Translations under genes and position numbers: made by a program
The notes under the pieces: generated by a model
What the model was told of the DNA's origin: nothing
Database searches by the model: none
Seen by the model: only the letters and a program-made list of their open reading frames with translations
NCBI GenBank assembly: GCA_002692425.1
Contig: NZKB01000017.1
Span: 1-35,020, forward strand
Direction: 5' to 3'
Source of the DNA: Gammaproteobacteria bacterium
Lineage (GTDB): Bacteria > Pseudomonadota > Gammaproteobacteria > Magnimaribacterales > TMED112
DNA length: 35,020 nt
Shown here: positions 19,685-30,083 of the stretch, one piece after another
How positions within the stretch are numbered: position 1 is the first letter of the stretch
How the letters are laid out: every line of letters starts with the position of its first letter

Positions 19685-20349
19685 TATTCAAGAATCTTAG
19701 CGTAGCTTTCAAACTCTTCTCTCTCTGTTCTAAAACTATTTACAGGATGATCTGAATCCTCATAGCCCAGTGCAATGCCACACCACAATATTTCTTCATC
19801 ACTATAGCCAACGTGTCTCTTTATAAGATTTGGAAAACCGGCCCACGCTTCTTGCAGACATGTTGCAAGACCTGCATCAACTGAAGCTAAACATATATTT
19901 TGAATAAGGTGGCCAACGTGACCCCAACCATTTGGTCCGACTGATTTATGAACAGTAACAAAAATTCCAACTGGCGCTCCAAAAAGCTCATAATTCTTTC
20001 TTGCCTGAGTGATACGTTTATCTGCATCTTCTCTACCAATGCCAACAGCTCCGTATAATGCAAATCCAGATGCCCTCTGTCTTGCTTTGTACCAATCAGG
20101 TCTTTCAGTTGGATAAACTTGATATTTTTCTTTCTCTAGTTCTCCTTTATCAAATTTTTCACATGCTTCCTTAATCAATTTATCTCTAGCGTCTCCCATA
20201 ACAATGTATATTTTCCATGGCTGAGAATTGACACCAGATGGGGCTCTTTTTGATACTTCAAGTATTTCTTTGACTAATTCCTTATCTACCTTTTTATCTA
20301 AGTAGCTTCTAACAGAATACCGTTTTGCTATTGCGTCTTTGAGTTCCAT
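19684..20349 (-). CDS. Nitroreductase family protein
   Basis: AIAKRYSVRSYLDKKVDKE, SKRAPSGVNSQPWKIYI, GIALGYEDSDHPVNSFRTERE. Confidence 0.92.
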   Translation of the reverse strand: MELKDAIAKRYSVRSYLDKKVDKELVKEILEVSKRAPSGVNSQPWKIYIVMGDARDKLIKEACEKFDKGELEKEKYQVYPTERPDWYKARQRASGFALYGAVGIGREDADKRITQARKNYELFGAPVGIFVTVHKSVGPNGWGHVGHLIQNICLASVDAGLATCLQEAWAGFPNLIKRHVGYSDEEILWCGIALGYEDSDHPVNSFRTEREEFESYAKILE

Positions 20350-20408
20350 ATGTCCTTATTTTTTGACTTAAATTATATACTCTTTCGCCTTAAAATAAGA
20401 TCCTTCTT

Positions 20409-21791
20409 TTAAGTTTTGATTTTTTGGAGTATTTCTCTATGTTTTTTTCTGTCAATCTTGTAGCCGGAAAATATCACTATTGGAATAAGAAATAAAAGCA
20501 TAATCATTGGGCCCTGAAATAAGGCTAGCATTTCTCTTTGTGTAAATGTTGCATCAATTGATCCTTTTGGGAATGAGATTAACCATAAAACAAACATTGA
20601 GAAAAATTGACCCAATCCCGTCATACACTTTGCACAAAAAGAAGTTAATGAGCTTATTGTTCCATCTTGCCTAAGATTTGATTCTTGTTGTACTTGATCA
20701 ATCATATCAGGGACCATAGATTCTCTTGTCATAAGGCTCATGATAGAAAATGTCCCAGTTATAAAAATAAAAACTGCTAAGAAATATACCAGTGAGTTGC
20801 TGCCAAATTCTGGCATCACTCCAACTTTATACAAAATAAATGGAGTTGCTTGAAAAATCCCTATCACAACGAGACTGAACAGTAAGATTGTTCTCTTTTC
20901 AAAATTTTTCACTAATTTTGGAACTAAAAACCAGCTCACAATTGTGGAAAAAAAATAAATTTTTATAAATTCTTGAATTTGAAGAGTGGTTAAACCCCAG
21001 AATTGAGTCTGAGTTAAAAAAGTAAGGCTATTAGCTAAGCCCCATGCAAGCTGAATTGTTATAGAGCCTAAAAGAAATAAAATTATAGTTTTATTTTTGT
21101 AAACAAAACTTATTTGCTTTTGAATTTCTTTGAAAGGGTTATCATTTTCTTCTGTTTCAGGCCATTTGTATAGTTGAGGTATTAAACTCATTGTTCCAAT
21201 AATAGATATTAGCCCTAATACAAACATAATTATTGATCCGATTATGCCTACGTTAAACCACTGATCGTTACCATCAAGATTTATAAATGGCAAAATAATG
21301 AATGAATGTGACAGAGCAATAAGTGACTGAAACCCCTCACGAAGTGACATAATATTTGCCTTGTCTTCATATGATTCTGGTATTTCAGCGGCTAAAGCTC
21401 TATGTGGTATGTCGAATAATGTTACTGAAAATCTGGTAACAACTGCAAAAACTAATAGCCATGCAAATAAAAAGAATTGATTTTCTGCCCATTCTGGATC
21501 AGGTAAAAAAAGCATTAAATAACTTAGCGAAATTGGGAGGAGTGAAAAAGCCATTAATAGATGTCTTCTTCCAAATTTAGATCTTATTCTGTCTGATGCT
21601 GTGCCTATTAAGGGATCACTTATTGCATCTATAACTAAAGCCATTAATAGAGCTAAGCCTGTTAATAGAGGATTTAGACCTAATACTGTTAAATAATAAG
21701 CTCCTAGATACCAAACAAAAAAATCAGTTTTAATTGCATTGACGCCACCACCTAATCCGAATGAAAATTTTTGTATGTTATTAATCTTCAA
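20409..21791 (-). CDS. MFS transporter, GPH (glycoside-pentoside-hexuronide:cation) type
   Basis: FGLGGGVNAIKTDFFVWYL...DAISDPLIGTASDRIRSKFGRRHLLM...; about 12 hydrophobic segments. Confidence 0.88.
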   Translation of the reverse strand: MKINNIQKFSFGLGGGVNAIKTDFFVWYLGAYYLTVLGLNPLLTGLALLMALVIDAISDPLIGTASDRIRSKFGRRHLLMAFSLLPISLSYLMLFLPDPEWAENQFFLFAWLLVFAVVTRFSVTLFDIPHRALAAEIPESYEDKANIMSLREGFQSLIALSHSFIILPFINLDGNDQWFNVGIIGSIIMFVLGLISIIGTMSLIPQLYKWPETEENDNPFKEIQKQISFVYKNKTIILFLLGSITIQLAWGLANSLTFLTQTQFWGLTTLQIQEFIKIYFFSTIVSWFLVPKLVKNFEKRTILLFSLVVIGIFQATPFILYKVGVMPEFGSNSLVYFLAVFIFITGTFSIMSLMTRESMVPDMIDQVQQESNLRQDGTISSLTSFCAKCMTGLGQFFSMFVLWLISFPKGSIDATFTQREMLALFQGPMIMLLFLIPIVIFSGYKIDRKKHREILQKIKT

Positions 21792-22891
21792 GTATTACCT
21801 TTAAGTTTATTTACTTTTGTTTCAACGTCCTTTCTCAGATGATTCCAAAAAATTTGATAATCCCAAATATGTAAGTCTTTTTCTCCTAAGTAGTCGTTCT
21901 TCAAAATTCTGTCAATTGTTGATCCTTTTGTTTCAAGGAAACCAGATTTCCCTATTCTTGCATAAAAGTTCTGATCATCAGCATAATTAATTTCTCTTAC
22001 ATAACTATTATTTTTATTTGTTGCACCATAATCAAACAGTGGTGAGATTCCTGAAATTTTTGGCATTAATAAAGAATTTATTTCATTCTTTACCCATCCT
22101 TCTGATTTTGAAAAAGATATAGGATTTGTTGTGGCTAGTTGATTTATTTTTTTAAGACAATACTCCTTACCATCAAACAACCAAAATTTTAATCTTGATC
22201 GAATAACATCTTCCCCGACTGTTTGGAACTGAATAATGACTCCCTCATCAAGAAATCTTGTACAAACCGATGCTCCTAGATTTCTAAGATACTCTTCCTC
22301 CAAAGGATATCCGATTAAATATGCTGCTATAAGTTGCTTTGAAAAAACTTTTTTAAATTCTATTTCGGTTAATAATCTTTGAGCATGTAATGAACCTTGG
22401 CTGTGTGATGCAAGAAAAAAAGGTTTGCCATCTGAATAATTTTCTAAGAAATTTCTAAATGCTTCTTTAACATCTAGATATGCTAAATCTAATGCTTGAG
22501 AGCTATTCCTACCTAAGTTCTGAGATATAGCAGCAAAAGTTGCTTGTCTATATTCTGGTGCGTAAATATTGCATTCCTTATTGAAAACTGTTGCTTGAGT
22601 AGCAAGCATTAAGTCTGTTCTTTGTGATGTAGCAGAATCTGTATTCATATCAAAATTCCATTCTTTAAGAAAAAAACCTGTTGGATGAATAAAGAAGCAG
22701 TCGACTTCTTTTAATTTATTTTGGCTTTCCGTGTTTGGTTCCAATAAAGCTACAGATTTTTTTCCTGGGAAAGCTGCCCAAGATTTTAGGTCACCATAAT
22801 CAGGTGGTTGAGGTGAAGTTAATCTAGAAAATGGTTGGTTTGGTGTTACAGAGGCAAAAAATTTATCTACTAACGGACTACTTTTGTCCAT
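21788..22891 (-). CDS. DUF3089-family alpha/beta-hydrolase-like protein
   Basis: DLKSWAAFPGKKSVALLEPN, VDCFFIHPTGF, PEYRQATFAAI, FFLASHSQGSLHAQRLL. Confidence 0.82.
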   Translation of the reverse strand: MDKSSPLVDKFFASVTPNQPFSRLTSPQPPDYGDLKSWAAFPGKKSVALLEPNTESQNKLKEVDCFFIHPTGFFLKEWNFDMNTDSATSQRTDLMLATQATVFNKECNIYAPEYRQATFAAISQNLGRNSSQALDLAYLDVKEAFRNFLENYSDGKPFFLASHSQGSLHAQRLLTEIEFKKVFSKQLIAAYLIGYPLEEEYLRNLGASVCTRFLDEGVIIQFQTVGEDVIRSRLKFWLFDGKEYCLKKINQLATTNPISFSKSEGWVKNEINSLLMPKISGISPLFDYGATNKNNSYVREINYADDQNFYARIGKSGFLETKGSTIDRILKNDYLGEKDLHIWDYQIFWNHLRKDVETKVNKLKGNT

Positions 22892-22894
22892 ATT

Positions 22895-25800
22895 TTATTC
22901 ATTCACTGTAAGAACAAATTCTTGAACTGCAGCATCAACACCATCTGAAACAATTATCGATGCATCGTATTCACCTACATCGTCTTCTCTTGGCGTACCC
23001 ATAACAGCTCCATTTGATGTAATAGATAAGAAATCGGCTGTTGTGCCGTTTTCTCTGTTAACGAGTTCAATAGAGTAGCTTAATGAGTCCCCATCTTCAT
23101 CATCGGCTCTGACACCATAGAAATATGTTTGGTTCACATATGCATCAGTGAAAGGAGAGGATGTAATGACAGGCGCATTATTTATAGCTCCTGCTAATTC
23201 TGGAGACAAGGTAATTGATAAATCTGAAACATTTGAGTCTGTTATTTCAAAATTTGTGCTTGATCCTGACATTTCACCTGGACCTCCCCAAGAATTATCA
23301 CCATTAATGTCTGAACCTATCACCATTCTGTATGTCCCTGGCTCAATACTTGTAAAAACAAAATTACCTTGGCCATCAATGATAGCAGATGTTACTTGAG
23401 CAACTGGAACACCATTACTGTCAAGAAGCCTTGCTCTTAATGTTGGGAAATTTACTTCATAAGCTTCCCCAATTACATTAAAAATCACATTGACACCTAC
23501 TGAAAGTAGCTCGTAACCATCAAACGGTAAATCTGCACCTTCGACTAATGGGAAATCAAATAGGATTGTTGTGTTGACCCAACCGGCAAAATCATAGTCA
23601 TCTTGTTTCTTAACTGTGAAATTCAAACCATTAGCCTCAATCTCTAGAAACTCGGATTGGTATGTATATGCAATATCATTAAATCCTTCTCCAGCTGCTC
23701 CGCTTGGTGTGATGGTAAATTGGCCTTGATAAGAGTCTTGCGAATTTAAGGTTACAACTGAAGGCCCTTCATAATATGGCAAACTATCAAAACTATTAAA
23801 ATATCCATCTTGGAAAGAATCAATTGCCTGTATGGCTTTATGCAAATCAATTATTCCATATCCCAAATGTTCATCCCAACCAGGTCGAGCAACTGAATCG
23901 TTTGGTCTAGCTTCTTTATTTACATCGTTTGTAAGAAGGTTCGCTGCCAGCATTTTATCTACTTCGACATAAGTTAAAGATGTTGGCAGAGATGTATTTG
24001 ATTCAAAAGGTTTAACAACATCCTCATAATAGTATTTAATCAATCCTAAGAAGCCAGCTCCATGAGGTGAAGCCATAGAGGTTCCTTGAGCACCTATCAT
24101 TGGATTTCCATTATTGTTTGTCTGAACATAACTACCTACGTATGCATATGCATAAACTAGATCGTCAACTCCATCTGCGTTCCAATCTGAATACTCACCA
24201 CCTGGTGCAGAAAAATCAACATATTCATTGGTAGATGAATAGCTTGACCTTCTATCTGTACCGTTAGTAGCTCCAACAGCATAGACTTTAGGACAAGCAG
24301 ATGGCCATCCGATTGAACCAATACCACCATTTCCAGAGGATGAAGCGATTAATACTCCTTTGTCAGCTAATTCGCCCAACTTTACGCAGGATGAGGAGGT
24401 TGCACTACCGCCACTTCCACCATAACTCATGTTCATTGAATGCAATTTCTGACCATTACTTCTTTGCGCAAAATTTGTACCAGAGTCATTAGCATCTCCA
24501 TTAAGATATAAATATGCTGCATATGTTGGTCCACAACCGCTTTGATAACAAACTCTTAAAGGTGTTACTCGTGCTGCCATACCGTTACCATCAATGCCAT
24601 CATTTAACATTGAGATGGTACTGCCAACGTGAGTACCGTGACTGAACGAGCCAGTTGTAAATTCCTCATCATCTGCCAGAGGATCATTATCTTCCATATC
24701 CCAGCCCCATTGAGTATCGAATATAGAGCCATCATAAGCTGGATCTATCGAAAATGGGCTACCAGAATCTAGAACTGCAACATTAACCGGCTTAACCTCT
24801 TGTCCCAATATATCTAAGGCTTCTGGTATATTTACAACATCAAAATTCCACCATTGGTAAGTGTCATATCTTGGATCTGGTGTGAATGATTCAACTTGAA
24901 TATATCTTTGCCAACTTGGTTCTATAAAGAGGTTTCGTGATCTCTCACTCAAAACAGATATAGCTTTCATATATCTGCCTTTCTTATAAGCTTCTGGAAA
25001 ATTGGTTTTGAAGGTAGATGTATAATCTTGATCGTCTCCAAGGCCTGCAATGTTTTCTAATTCAAATAAAGACATGTTTACTAGGCCACCATCTGAATCT
25101 CCCATCTCTTCTGTAAGTTCATTTTCTGTTTGATTGAGACTTGCTTGGTTAAAGCTAGGTTTTTTGGCAATTAATATTTCATCCATATTAAAATCGGCAT
25201 TTGCTCGTGCGGCTGCGTCTTTTTGTTCAGAAGTGCTGGCGAATGTCGGTGTTTGAGTAAGCACATAGGCTGAGGGGACAGAATTATCTACACGATAATG
25301 ATCAATAATTACATAATAAATATCTCCTTCACCAGCTGGTATATAGGCCGTTTCGACTTTTGCATATGTGCCTCCAACATTGTTCGTATTTTCTTGAGCA
25401 TCAACCACAAACATGTCTAAATCAACGTTGTTATTAGTATTCCCTGTGTTACCATCGTGATTAACCATAGTAAGTTCTAGATTTATCCTGCCAGGACCAG
25501 CTATCACTTGATATAGATCAACATCATCTTCGCCACCAACCCAACCAAGCAACGTTGAAGCAGTATCTAAAAATTGAGCTCTGTTTGTGAAGTTGTTAGT
25601 TATATTTTCATAGTCTTCACTATTTAGATCTGAATCAAGTGCGAATGGACCTTCAACACCAAGAGCACCTGCTACATTATAAGTTCCAGGACTTGGTTCT
25701 GGGGTTGGCTCCGGTGTTGGTTCAGGTGATGGTACCGGAGTTGGTTCAGGTGTTGGTTCTGGGGTTGGCTCCGGGGTTGGTTCTGGGGTTGGAACTGGAG

Positions 25801-26464
25801 TTGGCTCTGGGGTAGGTTCAGGTGTTGGCTCCGGGGTTGGTTCTGGGGTTGGAACTGGAGTTGGCTCTGGGGTAGGTTCAGGTGTGGGTGCTAAAGTTTG
25901 TCCACTTGAGTCGAATAAATACCAAACACTTCCTACTCCATTTCCGTTTGCATCTGTATCTGAAGAATCCCCTGTATATTGATATGCAGGCTGATTATTT
26001 ATAAGTATTTGGTTCTCAGAATTTTTGGTAAATGTTGCAGTGAGGTTTGATTCTGAGACTATTAATTCGGAAATATCTCTATCTGTAGTTGCATATGGCC
26101 ATGCTGATCCTTGGTATGTTCCGTTGCCATCATTAACTCCATCTGGTGCGTATGCATAGACTGTTCTTAAATCTGCTACTGCATTGCCACCTGGGGTAGC
26201 ACTAGCATTTACTCCTGACATTTGAATCACATCATAAGCATTTCCATCAACTGTTACAGAAAGTAAAGAAGCTGACAAAGGTGCTGGTGTGGGAGCTGGT
26301 GTGGGAGCTGGCGTGGGAGCTGGTGTGGGAGCTGGTGTGGGTGCTGGTGTGGGAGCTGGTGTGGGATAAGGGCTCGGCGTTGAACTACCTCCACCGCCGC
26401 AAGCTACTAGTAATGCAGTTGATAATACTGAGACTGCTAAATTGATATTACTTTTAAAACGCAT
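22895..26464 (-). CDS. Large secreted lipoprotein S8 (subtilisin-like) serine protease with PTPAP/PTPEP linkers, PPC-like and C-terminal Ig/cadherin-like domain
   Basis: Lipobox LLVACGGGG; catalytic Asp [10 protein letters not shown], His [11 protein letters not shown], Ser [14 protein letters not shown]-terminal [32 protein letters not shown]. Confidence 0.94.
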   Translation of the reverse strand: MRFKSNINLAVSVLSTALLVACGGGGSSTPSPYPTPAPTPAPTPAPTPAPTPAPTPAPTPAPLSASLLSVTVDGNAYDVIQMSGVNASATPGGNAVADLRTVYAYAPDGVNDGNGTYQGSAWPYATTDRDISELIVSESNLTATFTKNSENQILINNQPAYQYTGDSSDTDANGNGVGSVWYLFDSSGQTLAPTPEPTPEPTPVPTPEPTPEPTPEPTPEPTPVPTPEPTPEPTPEPTPEPTPVPSPEPTPEPTPEPSPGTYNVAGALGVEGPFALDSDLNSEDYENITNNFTNRAQFLDTASTLLGWVGGEDDVDLYQVIAGPGRINLELTMVNHDGNTGNTNNNVDLDMFVVDAQENTNNVGGTYAKVETAYIPAGEGDIYYVIIDHYRVDNSVPSAYVLTQTPTFASTSEQKDAAARANADFNMDEILIAKKPSFNQASLNQTENELTEEMGDSDGGLVNMSLFELENIAGLGDDQDYTSTFKTNFPEAYKKGRYMKAISVLSERSRNLFIEPSWQRYIQVESFTPDPRYDTYQWWNFDVVNIPEALDILGQEVKPVNVAVLDSGSPFSIDPAYDGSIFDTQWGWDMEDNDPLADDEEFTTGSFSHGTHVGSTISMLNDGIDGNGMAARVTPLRVCYQSGCGPTYAAYLYLNGDANDSGTNFAQRSNGQKLHSMNMSYGGSGGSATSSSCVKLGELADKGVLIASSSGNGGIGSIGWPSACPKVYAVGATNGTDRRSSYSSTNEYVDFSAPGGEYSDWNADGVDDLVYAYAYVGSYVQTNNNGNPMIGAQGTSMASPHGAGFLGLIKYYYEDVVKPFESNTSLPTSLTYVEVDKMLAANLLTNDVNKEARPNDSVARPGWDEHLGYGIIDLHKAIQAIDSFQDGYFNSFDSLPYYEGPSVVTLNSQDSYQGQFTITPSGAAGEGFNDIAYTYQSEFLEIEANGLNFTVKKQDDYDFAGWVNTTILFDFPLVEGADLPFDGYELLSVGVNVIFNVIGEAYEVNFPTLRARLLDSNGVPVAQVTSAIIDGQGNFVFTSIEPGTYRMVIGSDINGDNSWGGPGEMSGSSTNFEITDSNVSDLSITLSPELAGAINNAPVITSSPFTDAYVNQTYFYGVRADDEDGDSLSYSIELVNRENGTTADFLSITSNGAVMGTPREDDVGEYDASIIVSDGVDAAVQEFVLTVNE
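25694..25889 (-). repeat. Minisatellite encoding (PTPEP)n/PTPVP with about 60-bp higher-order period
   Basis: 25801-25824 is identical to 25861-25884; 25768-25800 is identical to 25828-25860; translated unit is [20 protein letters not shown]. Confidence 0.93.
26282..26367 (-). repeat. 12-bp tandem repeat encoding (PTPA)n
   Basis: About seven copies of gctggtgtggga on the + strand. Confidence 0.95.
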
Positions 26465-26591
26465 TTCTTAAATATTTTACCTTAATCTTGCTATCTAAGA
26501 ACTTATTAATTTTAAACAAGCTTTAAGGGCAAGAAATTGTAACATCCAAAGCTAGAAAATGTATATGTGTTATTTTAAGCCATTGTTAAGA

Positions 26592-26667
26592 TGGTGGGTC
26601 GTATAGGATTCGAACCTATGACCAACGGGTTAAAAGCCCGGTGCTCTACCAGCTGAGCTAACGACCC
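26592..26667 (-). tRNA. tRNA-Lys (anticodon TTT), genomically encoded CCA
   Basis: GGGTCGTTAGCTCAGCTGGTAGAGCACCGGGCTTTTAACCCGTTGGTCATAGGTTCGAATCCTATACGACCC-ACCA; acceptor GGGTCGT/ACGACCC pairs; anticodon loop CTTTTAA. Confidence 0.97.
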
Positions 26668-26682
26668 AACAATTTCAAAGCG

Positions 26683-27324
26683 CTATTCTAGACTACTTAA
26701 TGTCTCAGCGGAAGCTTTTGCTGCAGAACTATCAGGGTATTCTCTGACAACACTATCCAAGATTGCAACCGCTCGTTCTTTGCTGCCTTGTTCTAGATAT
26801 ATAATACCAAGCTTAAATTTTGCTAGGGGCACTTTCCAATGTGTTGGATATAGGCCTACTAGGGTATTGTAATTCTGAGTTGCAACCGCTAAATTTCCAT
26901 TTGTTAAGTTAATTTCACCCATCCAAAAATAAGCCAAGGGTATATCATCAGAATCATCACTAGTTTGAACAAATGCATTCAAAGCACTCAGAGCTTCATT
27001 TAGCTGCCCTTTTCTGATAAGCAAAATTGCTTGATCATAAGAATTTAACATTTGATTATTTCTTTCAACTATTACTTCTGACTGCTGAAGGTCCTCAATA
27101 GACATAATTGAAGTTAGCTTTGAATCAATTTCGTTTATTTTCTCAATATTTTTCGCTTGATAAAAATCAAGTTGGGTCTGAATCACTTCGATTTCATTCC
27201 TTAAAGTGGCGATTTCCTTTTCAAGATTTTGAATTTTAAGGTATAGCTCAATAAACTCTTTATCACTACCTTCCTGTGGTTGAGCAAATAAGCTCAGAAA
27301 TATTATTAGAAAAAAACGTAGCAC
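26683..27324 (-). CDS. cpoB: Tol-Pal associated coiled-coil/TPR protein CpoB (YbgF)
   Basis: Signal peptide, coiled coil, TPR YNTLVGLYPTHWKVPLAKFKLGIIYLEQG...REYPDSSAA, directly downstream of pal. Confidence 0.9.
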   Translation of the reverse strand: MLRFFLIIFLSLFAQPQEGSDKEFIELYLKIQNLEKEIATLRNEIEVIQTQLDFYQAKNIEKINEIDSKLTSIMSIEDLQQSEVIVERNNQMLNSYDQAILLIRKGQLNEALSALNAFVQTSDDSDDIPLAYFWMGEINLTNGNLAVATQNYNTLVGLYPTHWKVPLAKFKLGIIYLEQGSKERAVAILDSVVREYPDSSAAKASAETLSSLE

Positions 27325-27845
27325 TATTTAATAAAGAATAATTCTGCTCTTCTATTTTTTGACCAAGCAATTTCATTAGAACTGTTGTCTATCGGCATCT
27401 CTTCGCCATATCCAACTACTTCAATGTTAAATGAAGACACACCTGTGGCAGTTAAGAAATCCTCTACTGCTTTTGCTCTTCTTTCACTTAAAGCAAGGTT
27501 ATATTCTCTTGTGCCTCGCTCATCTGCATGACCTTCCACTAGAAGTGTATATTTAGTATTTGATTTCATTAATCTTGAAACTGCGAATAACTCTTCTAAA
27601 GACTCCTCTTTTAATGTGTCATCGTCATAATCGAATAAAACTGTAACATAAGCTTCACCGAGATCTACATCACTCATTACTACATTGTCATCTGTTTCTT
27701 CTTGACTATTTTCAGTTAAATCAACTGTCTTAGTTTCTTGAACATCAACTTTTTCAACAGGTGTTGATGAACAAGCAAAAATTATAAAAATCGAAAAAAG
27801 TGAAATTAATATATTTTTCATAATTACCTTAAAAATGGTGACCAA
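27324..27845 (-). CDS. pal: Peptidoglycan-associated lipoprotein
   Basis: Lipobox IIFACSS; VLFDYDDDTL..LLVEGHADERGTREYNLALSERRAKAVEDFL. Confidence 0.96.
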   Translation of the reverse strand: MVTIFKVIMKNILISLFSIFIIFACSSTPVEKVDVQETKTVDLTENSQEETDDNVVMSDVDLGEAYVTVLFDYDDDTLKEESLEELFAVSRLMKSNTKYTLLVEGHADERGTREYNLALSERRAKAVEDFLTATGVSSFNIEVVGYGEEMPIDNSSNEIAWSKNRRAELFFIK

Positions 27846-29077
27846 GCTGGTTCTTTTAATTCTCCATATAATGCTGGAAGTTTAAAACTTACCTTACTAC
27901 TGATATTAATTCCAGCAAGATATGATAAATTTCCGTCTTTTGTGGAGTAAATTATAACATTGCCATTAGGTGCTATGCATGGACTTTCATCATTTTTGGT
28001 TGATGTAAGAACTTCTAAAGTCCTGGAACCTAAATCCAGTTTTGCAATATTGAAATTAATATTTGACCTGTGCACAAATATAATTTCATTCTTCCCAATA
28101 TATGAAGCCCTTGCATTGTAATTACCTTCAGTTGTAAGTCTTCTTTTAAGTTTTGATCTTACATTTATTTCATAAATTTGAGGACTGCCAGATCTATCTG
28201 AGGTAAAGATTATATTTTTTCCATCAGGAGACCAAGCTGGTTCAGTATCAATAGCAAGATTTTCAGTTAATCGCGTAATTTTTTTGGACTTCAAATTAAT
28301 AATATAAATCTCTGAATTGCCGTCTTTAGTACTAGTAAAAGCCAAGTCTTTGTTATCGGGTGACCATGCTGGCGAGCTTACAGAAGATTTAGAGCTTAAG
28401 ACTAGATTTCTTTTCCCAGTTGCTAGATTTTGAGTAAAAACTTGTGCTCGATTATTTTCAAATGAAACATAAGCAATTTCTTTGGCATCTGTAGACCAAG
28501 CTGGTGATATTATCGAATTGTTTGACTTTAAAAGAACCTGTTCATTAAATCCGTCTGCATCGCTAATAATTAGTTTATGAGTATCTGCATTTCTTGTAAC
28601 ATACATTAGTTTTGTTGATGAAATACCTTCAATACCGTAAAAATATTTATATATTCCATCAGAAACATAATGGCTTGACTGCCTTAAACTATCTGGCAAC
28701 CCTAAAACTCTTCTTTTATCTTCGGTTTCGTTATAACTAATATCAAAGATTGAGTAAGCGATATCTAGATTATTGTCTTGGTTCTGAACTTCTATAAAAA
28801 TTATTGAATCTACATCCAGCAACAACCAGTCTCTTTGAATAACCTCACTCTCATTCATAGGTATACTTAATAATTCATCCATACCTAAGACCTTAAATTC
28901 GCCTGTTCTTTTTAGATCATTTGAGATTACATTGATAATTTCTTGGCCCGCTAGAGAATTAATATTTTTTTGTAGAATAGCAATTTTTATTGGCTTGCTT
29001 GCGCTTTCAGTTATTTCAAGAATAAGATCAGCCTTGAATTCAAAGGCTAAGAACAATAAAAAAATGATTCGTTTCAT
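27824..29077 (-). CDS. tolB: Tol-Pal system beta-propeller protein TolB
   Basis: Repeated SPAWSPDNKDLAFTSTKDGNSEIYIINL blades. Confidence 0.96.
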   Translation of the reverse strand: MKRIIFLLFLAFEFKADLILEITESASKPIKIAILQKNINSLAGQEIINVISNDLKRTGEFKVLGMDELLSIPMNESEVIQRDWLLLDVDSIIFIEVQNQDNNLDIAYSIFDISYNETEDKRRVLGLPDSLRQSSHYVSDGIYKYFYGIEGISSTKLMYVTRNADTHKLIISDADGFNEQVLLKSNNSIISPAWSTDAKEIAYVSFENNRAQVFTQNLATGKRNLVLSSKSSVSSPAWSPDNKDLAFTSTKDGNSEIYIINLKSKKITRLTENLAIDTEPAWSPDGKNIIFTSDRSGSPQIYEINVRSKLKRRLTTEGNYNARASYIGKNEIIFVHRSNINFNIAKLDLGSRTLEVLTSTKNDESPCIAPNGNVIIYSTKDGNLSYLAGINISSKVSFKLPALYGELKEPAWSPFLR

Positions 29078-29661
29078 TCTGGTTTAAACCTCACAGTAAA
29101 ATTTGAGAAATATGCCTGAAAGGTTTGATCATCCAAATTTCTAACGTATTTAATTTGCTTATACTTTCTTATAGCATTAAGTGCTGCTCGATCGAATGCT
29201 CTGTCCCCACTTGTTTTTTTCATTTCAATATTTTCAATGATTCCTAATCTATTTATGCTTAAATTAAAATCTGTAAACATACCTGCTTTGGCGCTGTTTG
29301 GCCTAATCCACAATGCTTCTATATCTTTGATCACTTCATAACTTATTTGTTCAATAACATCCGTATTATCTAAAACTCTTTTCTGCATCTCTTCTTCATT
29401 TAAATACTCTTCAAAATTTTCTATTTCGTTAGGTTTATTTGTATTTAGATCCTTAGAATCGTCTTTCTTAAAACTTTTTTCTTGAGGTTTGTTTCTCTTT
29501 TGAACCTCTTCTTTTACTTGTAGCTCATCATCCAGAAAATTTACATTTGTAATCTTTCTTGTTGTATTTTCAACATTTTCAGTTGTGAATAAAACGTAAC
29601 TTAAAAAGATTAAGATATGCACAATTACCGAAAAAAATAATGCTGTTAACCATTTCATCAT
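29074..29661 (-). CDS. tolA: TolA-like energy-transducing protein (unusually short)
   Basis: N-terminal TM, short charged linker, C-terminal TolA/TonB-like domain (DFNLSINRLGIIENIEMKKTSGDRAFDRAALNAIRK), between tolR and tolB. Confidence 0.88.
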   Translation of the reverse strand: MMKWLTALFFSVIVHILIFLSYVLFTTENVENTTRKITNVNFLDDELQVKEEVQKRNKPQEKSFKKDDSKDLNTNKPNEIENFEEYLNEEEMQKRVLDNTDVIEQISYEVIKDIEALWIRPNSAKAGMFTDFNLSINRLGIIENIEMKKTSGDRAFDRAALNAIRKYKQIKYVRNLDDQTFQAYFSNFTVRFKPE

Positions 29662-30077
29662 GGTTGCGTTGCTAGAGAAAAATTATTAGCACCATTCGAT
29701 TGTAAAACGCTTAATAATTCAGCTATTGATTGATAAGAAGTATTTTGATCACCTCTAACAATAATTTCTATATCAGGATTTGTTTGTATTACTCTCGCAA
29801 ATCGATCTTCAATGAATCCCAGAGAAACTTGAACATTGCTACCGTCTTCCTCGATAAAATATTGCCCATTTTCATTTACATCAATGATAAATGGCTCAGT
29901 GTTGTCTAGCTCAATTTCATCTGCTGGAACACTTGGTAAATTGATATCTAACCCTTGAACTGCTAAAGGTGCCACAACCATGAAAATTACAAGCAAAACT
30001 AACATTATATCTACGTAAGGAACTACGTTTATTTCATTTATTGCTTTAGTTGATTTGCTTCTTTTTTCTAGGAGCAT
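29658..30077 (-). CDS. tolR: TolR (ExbD/TolR family)
   Basis: INVVPYVDIMLVLLVIFMVVAPL; position. Confidence 0.95.
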   Translation of the reverse strand: MLLEKRSKSTKAINEINVVPYVDIMLVLLVIFMVVAPLAVQGLDINLPSVPADEIELDNTEPFIIDVNENGQYFIEEDGSNVQVSLGFIEDRFARVIQTNPDIEIIVRGDQNTSYQSIAELLSVLQSNGANNFSLATQP

Positions 30078-30083
30078 ATTTTT

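Noticed and set aside
25694-26367. Tandem repeats considered as a CRISPR array
   Set aside because: Repeats are contiguous, in frame and encode Pro-rich linkers; there are no unique spacers and no cas genes.
22895-26464. S8 protease considered as part of a bacteriocin/lanthipeptide or defence system
   Set aside because: No precursor peptide, modification enzyme or defence partner nearby; domain layout is that of a generic secreted protease.
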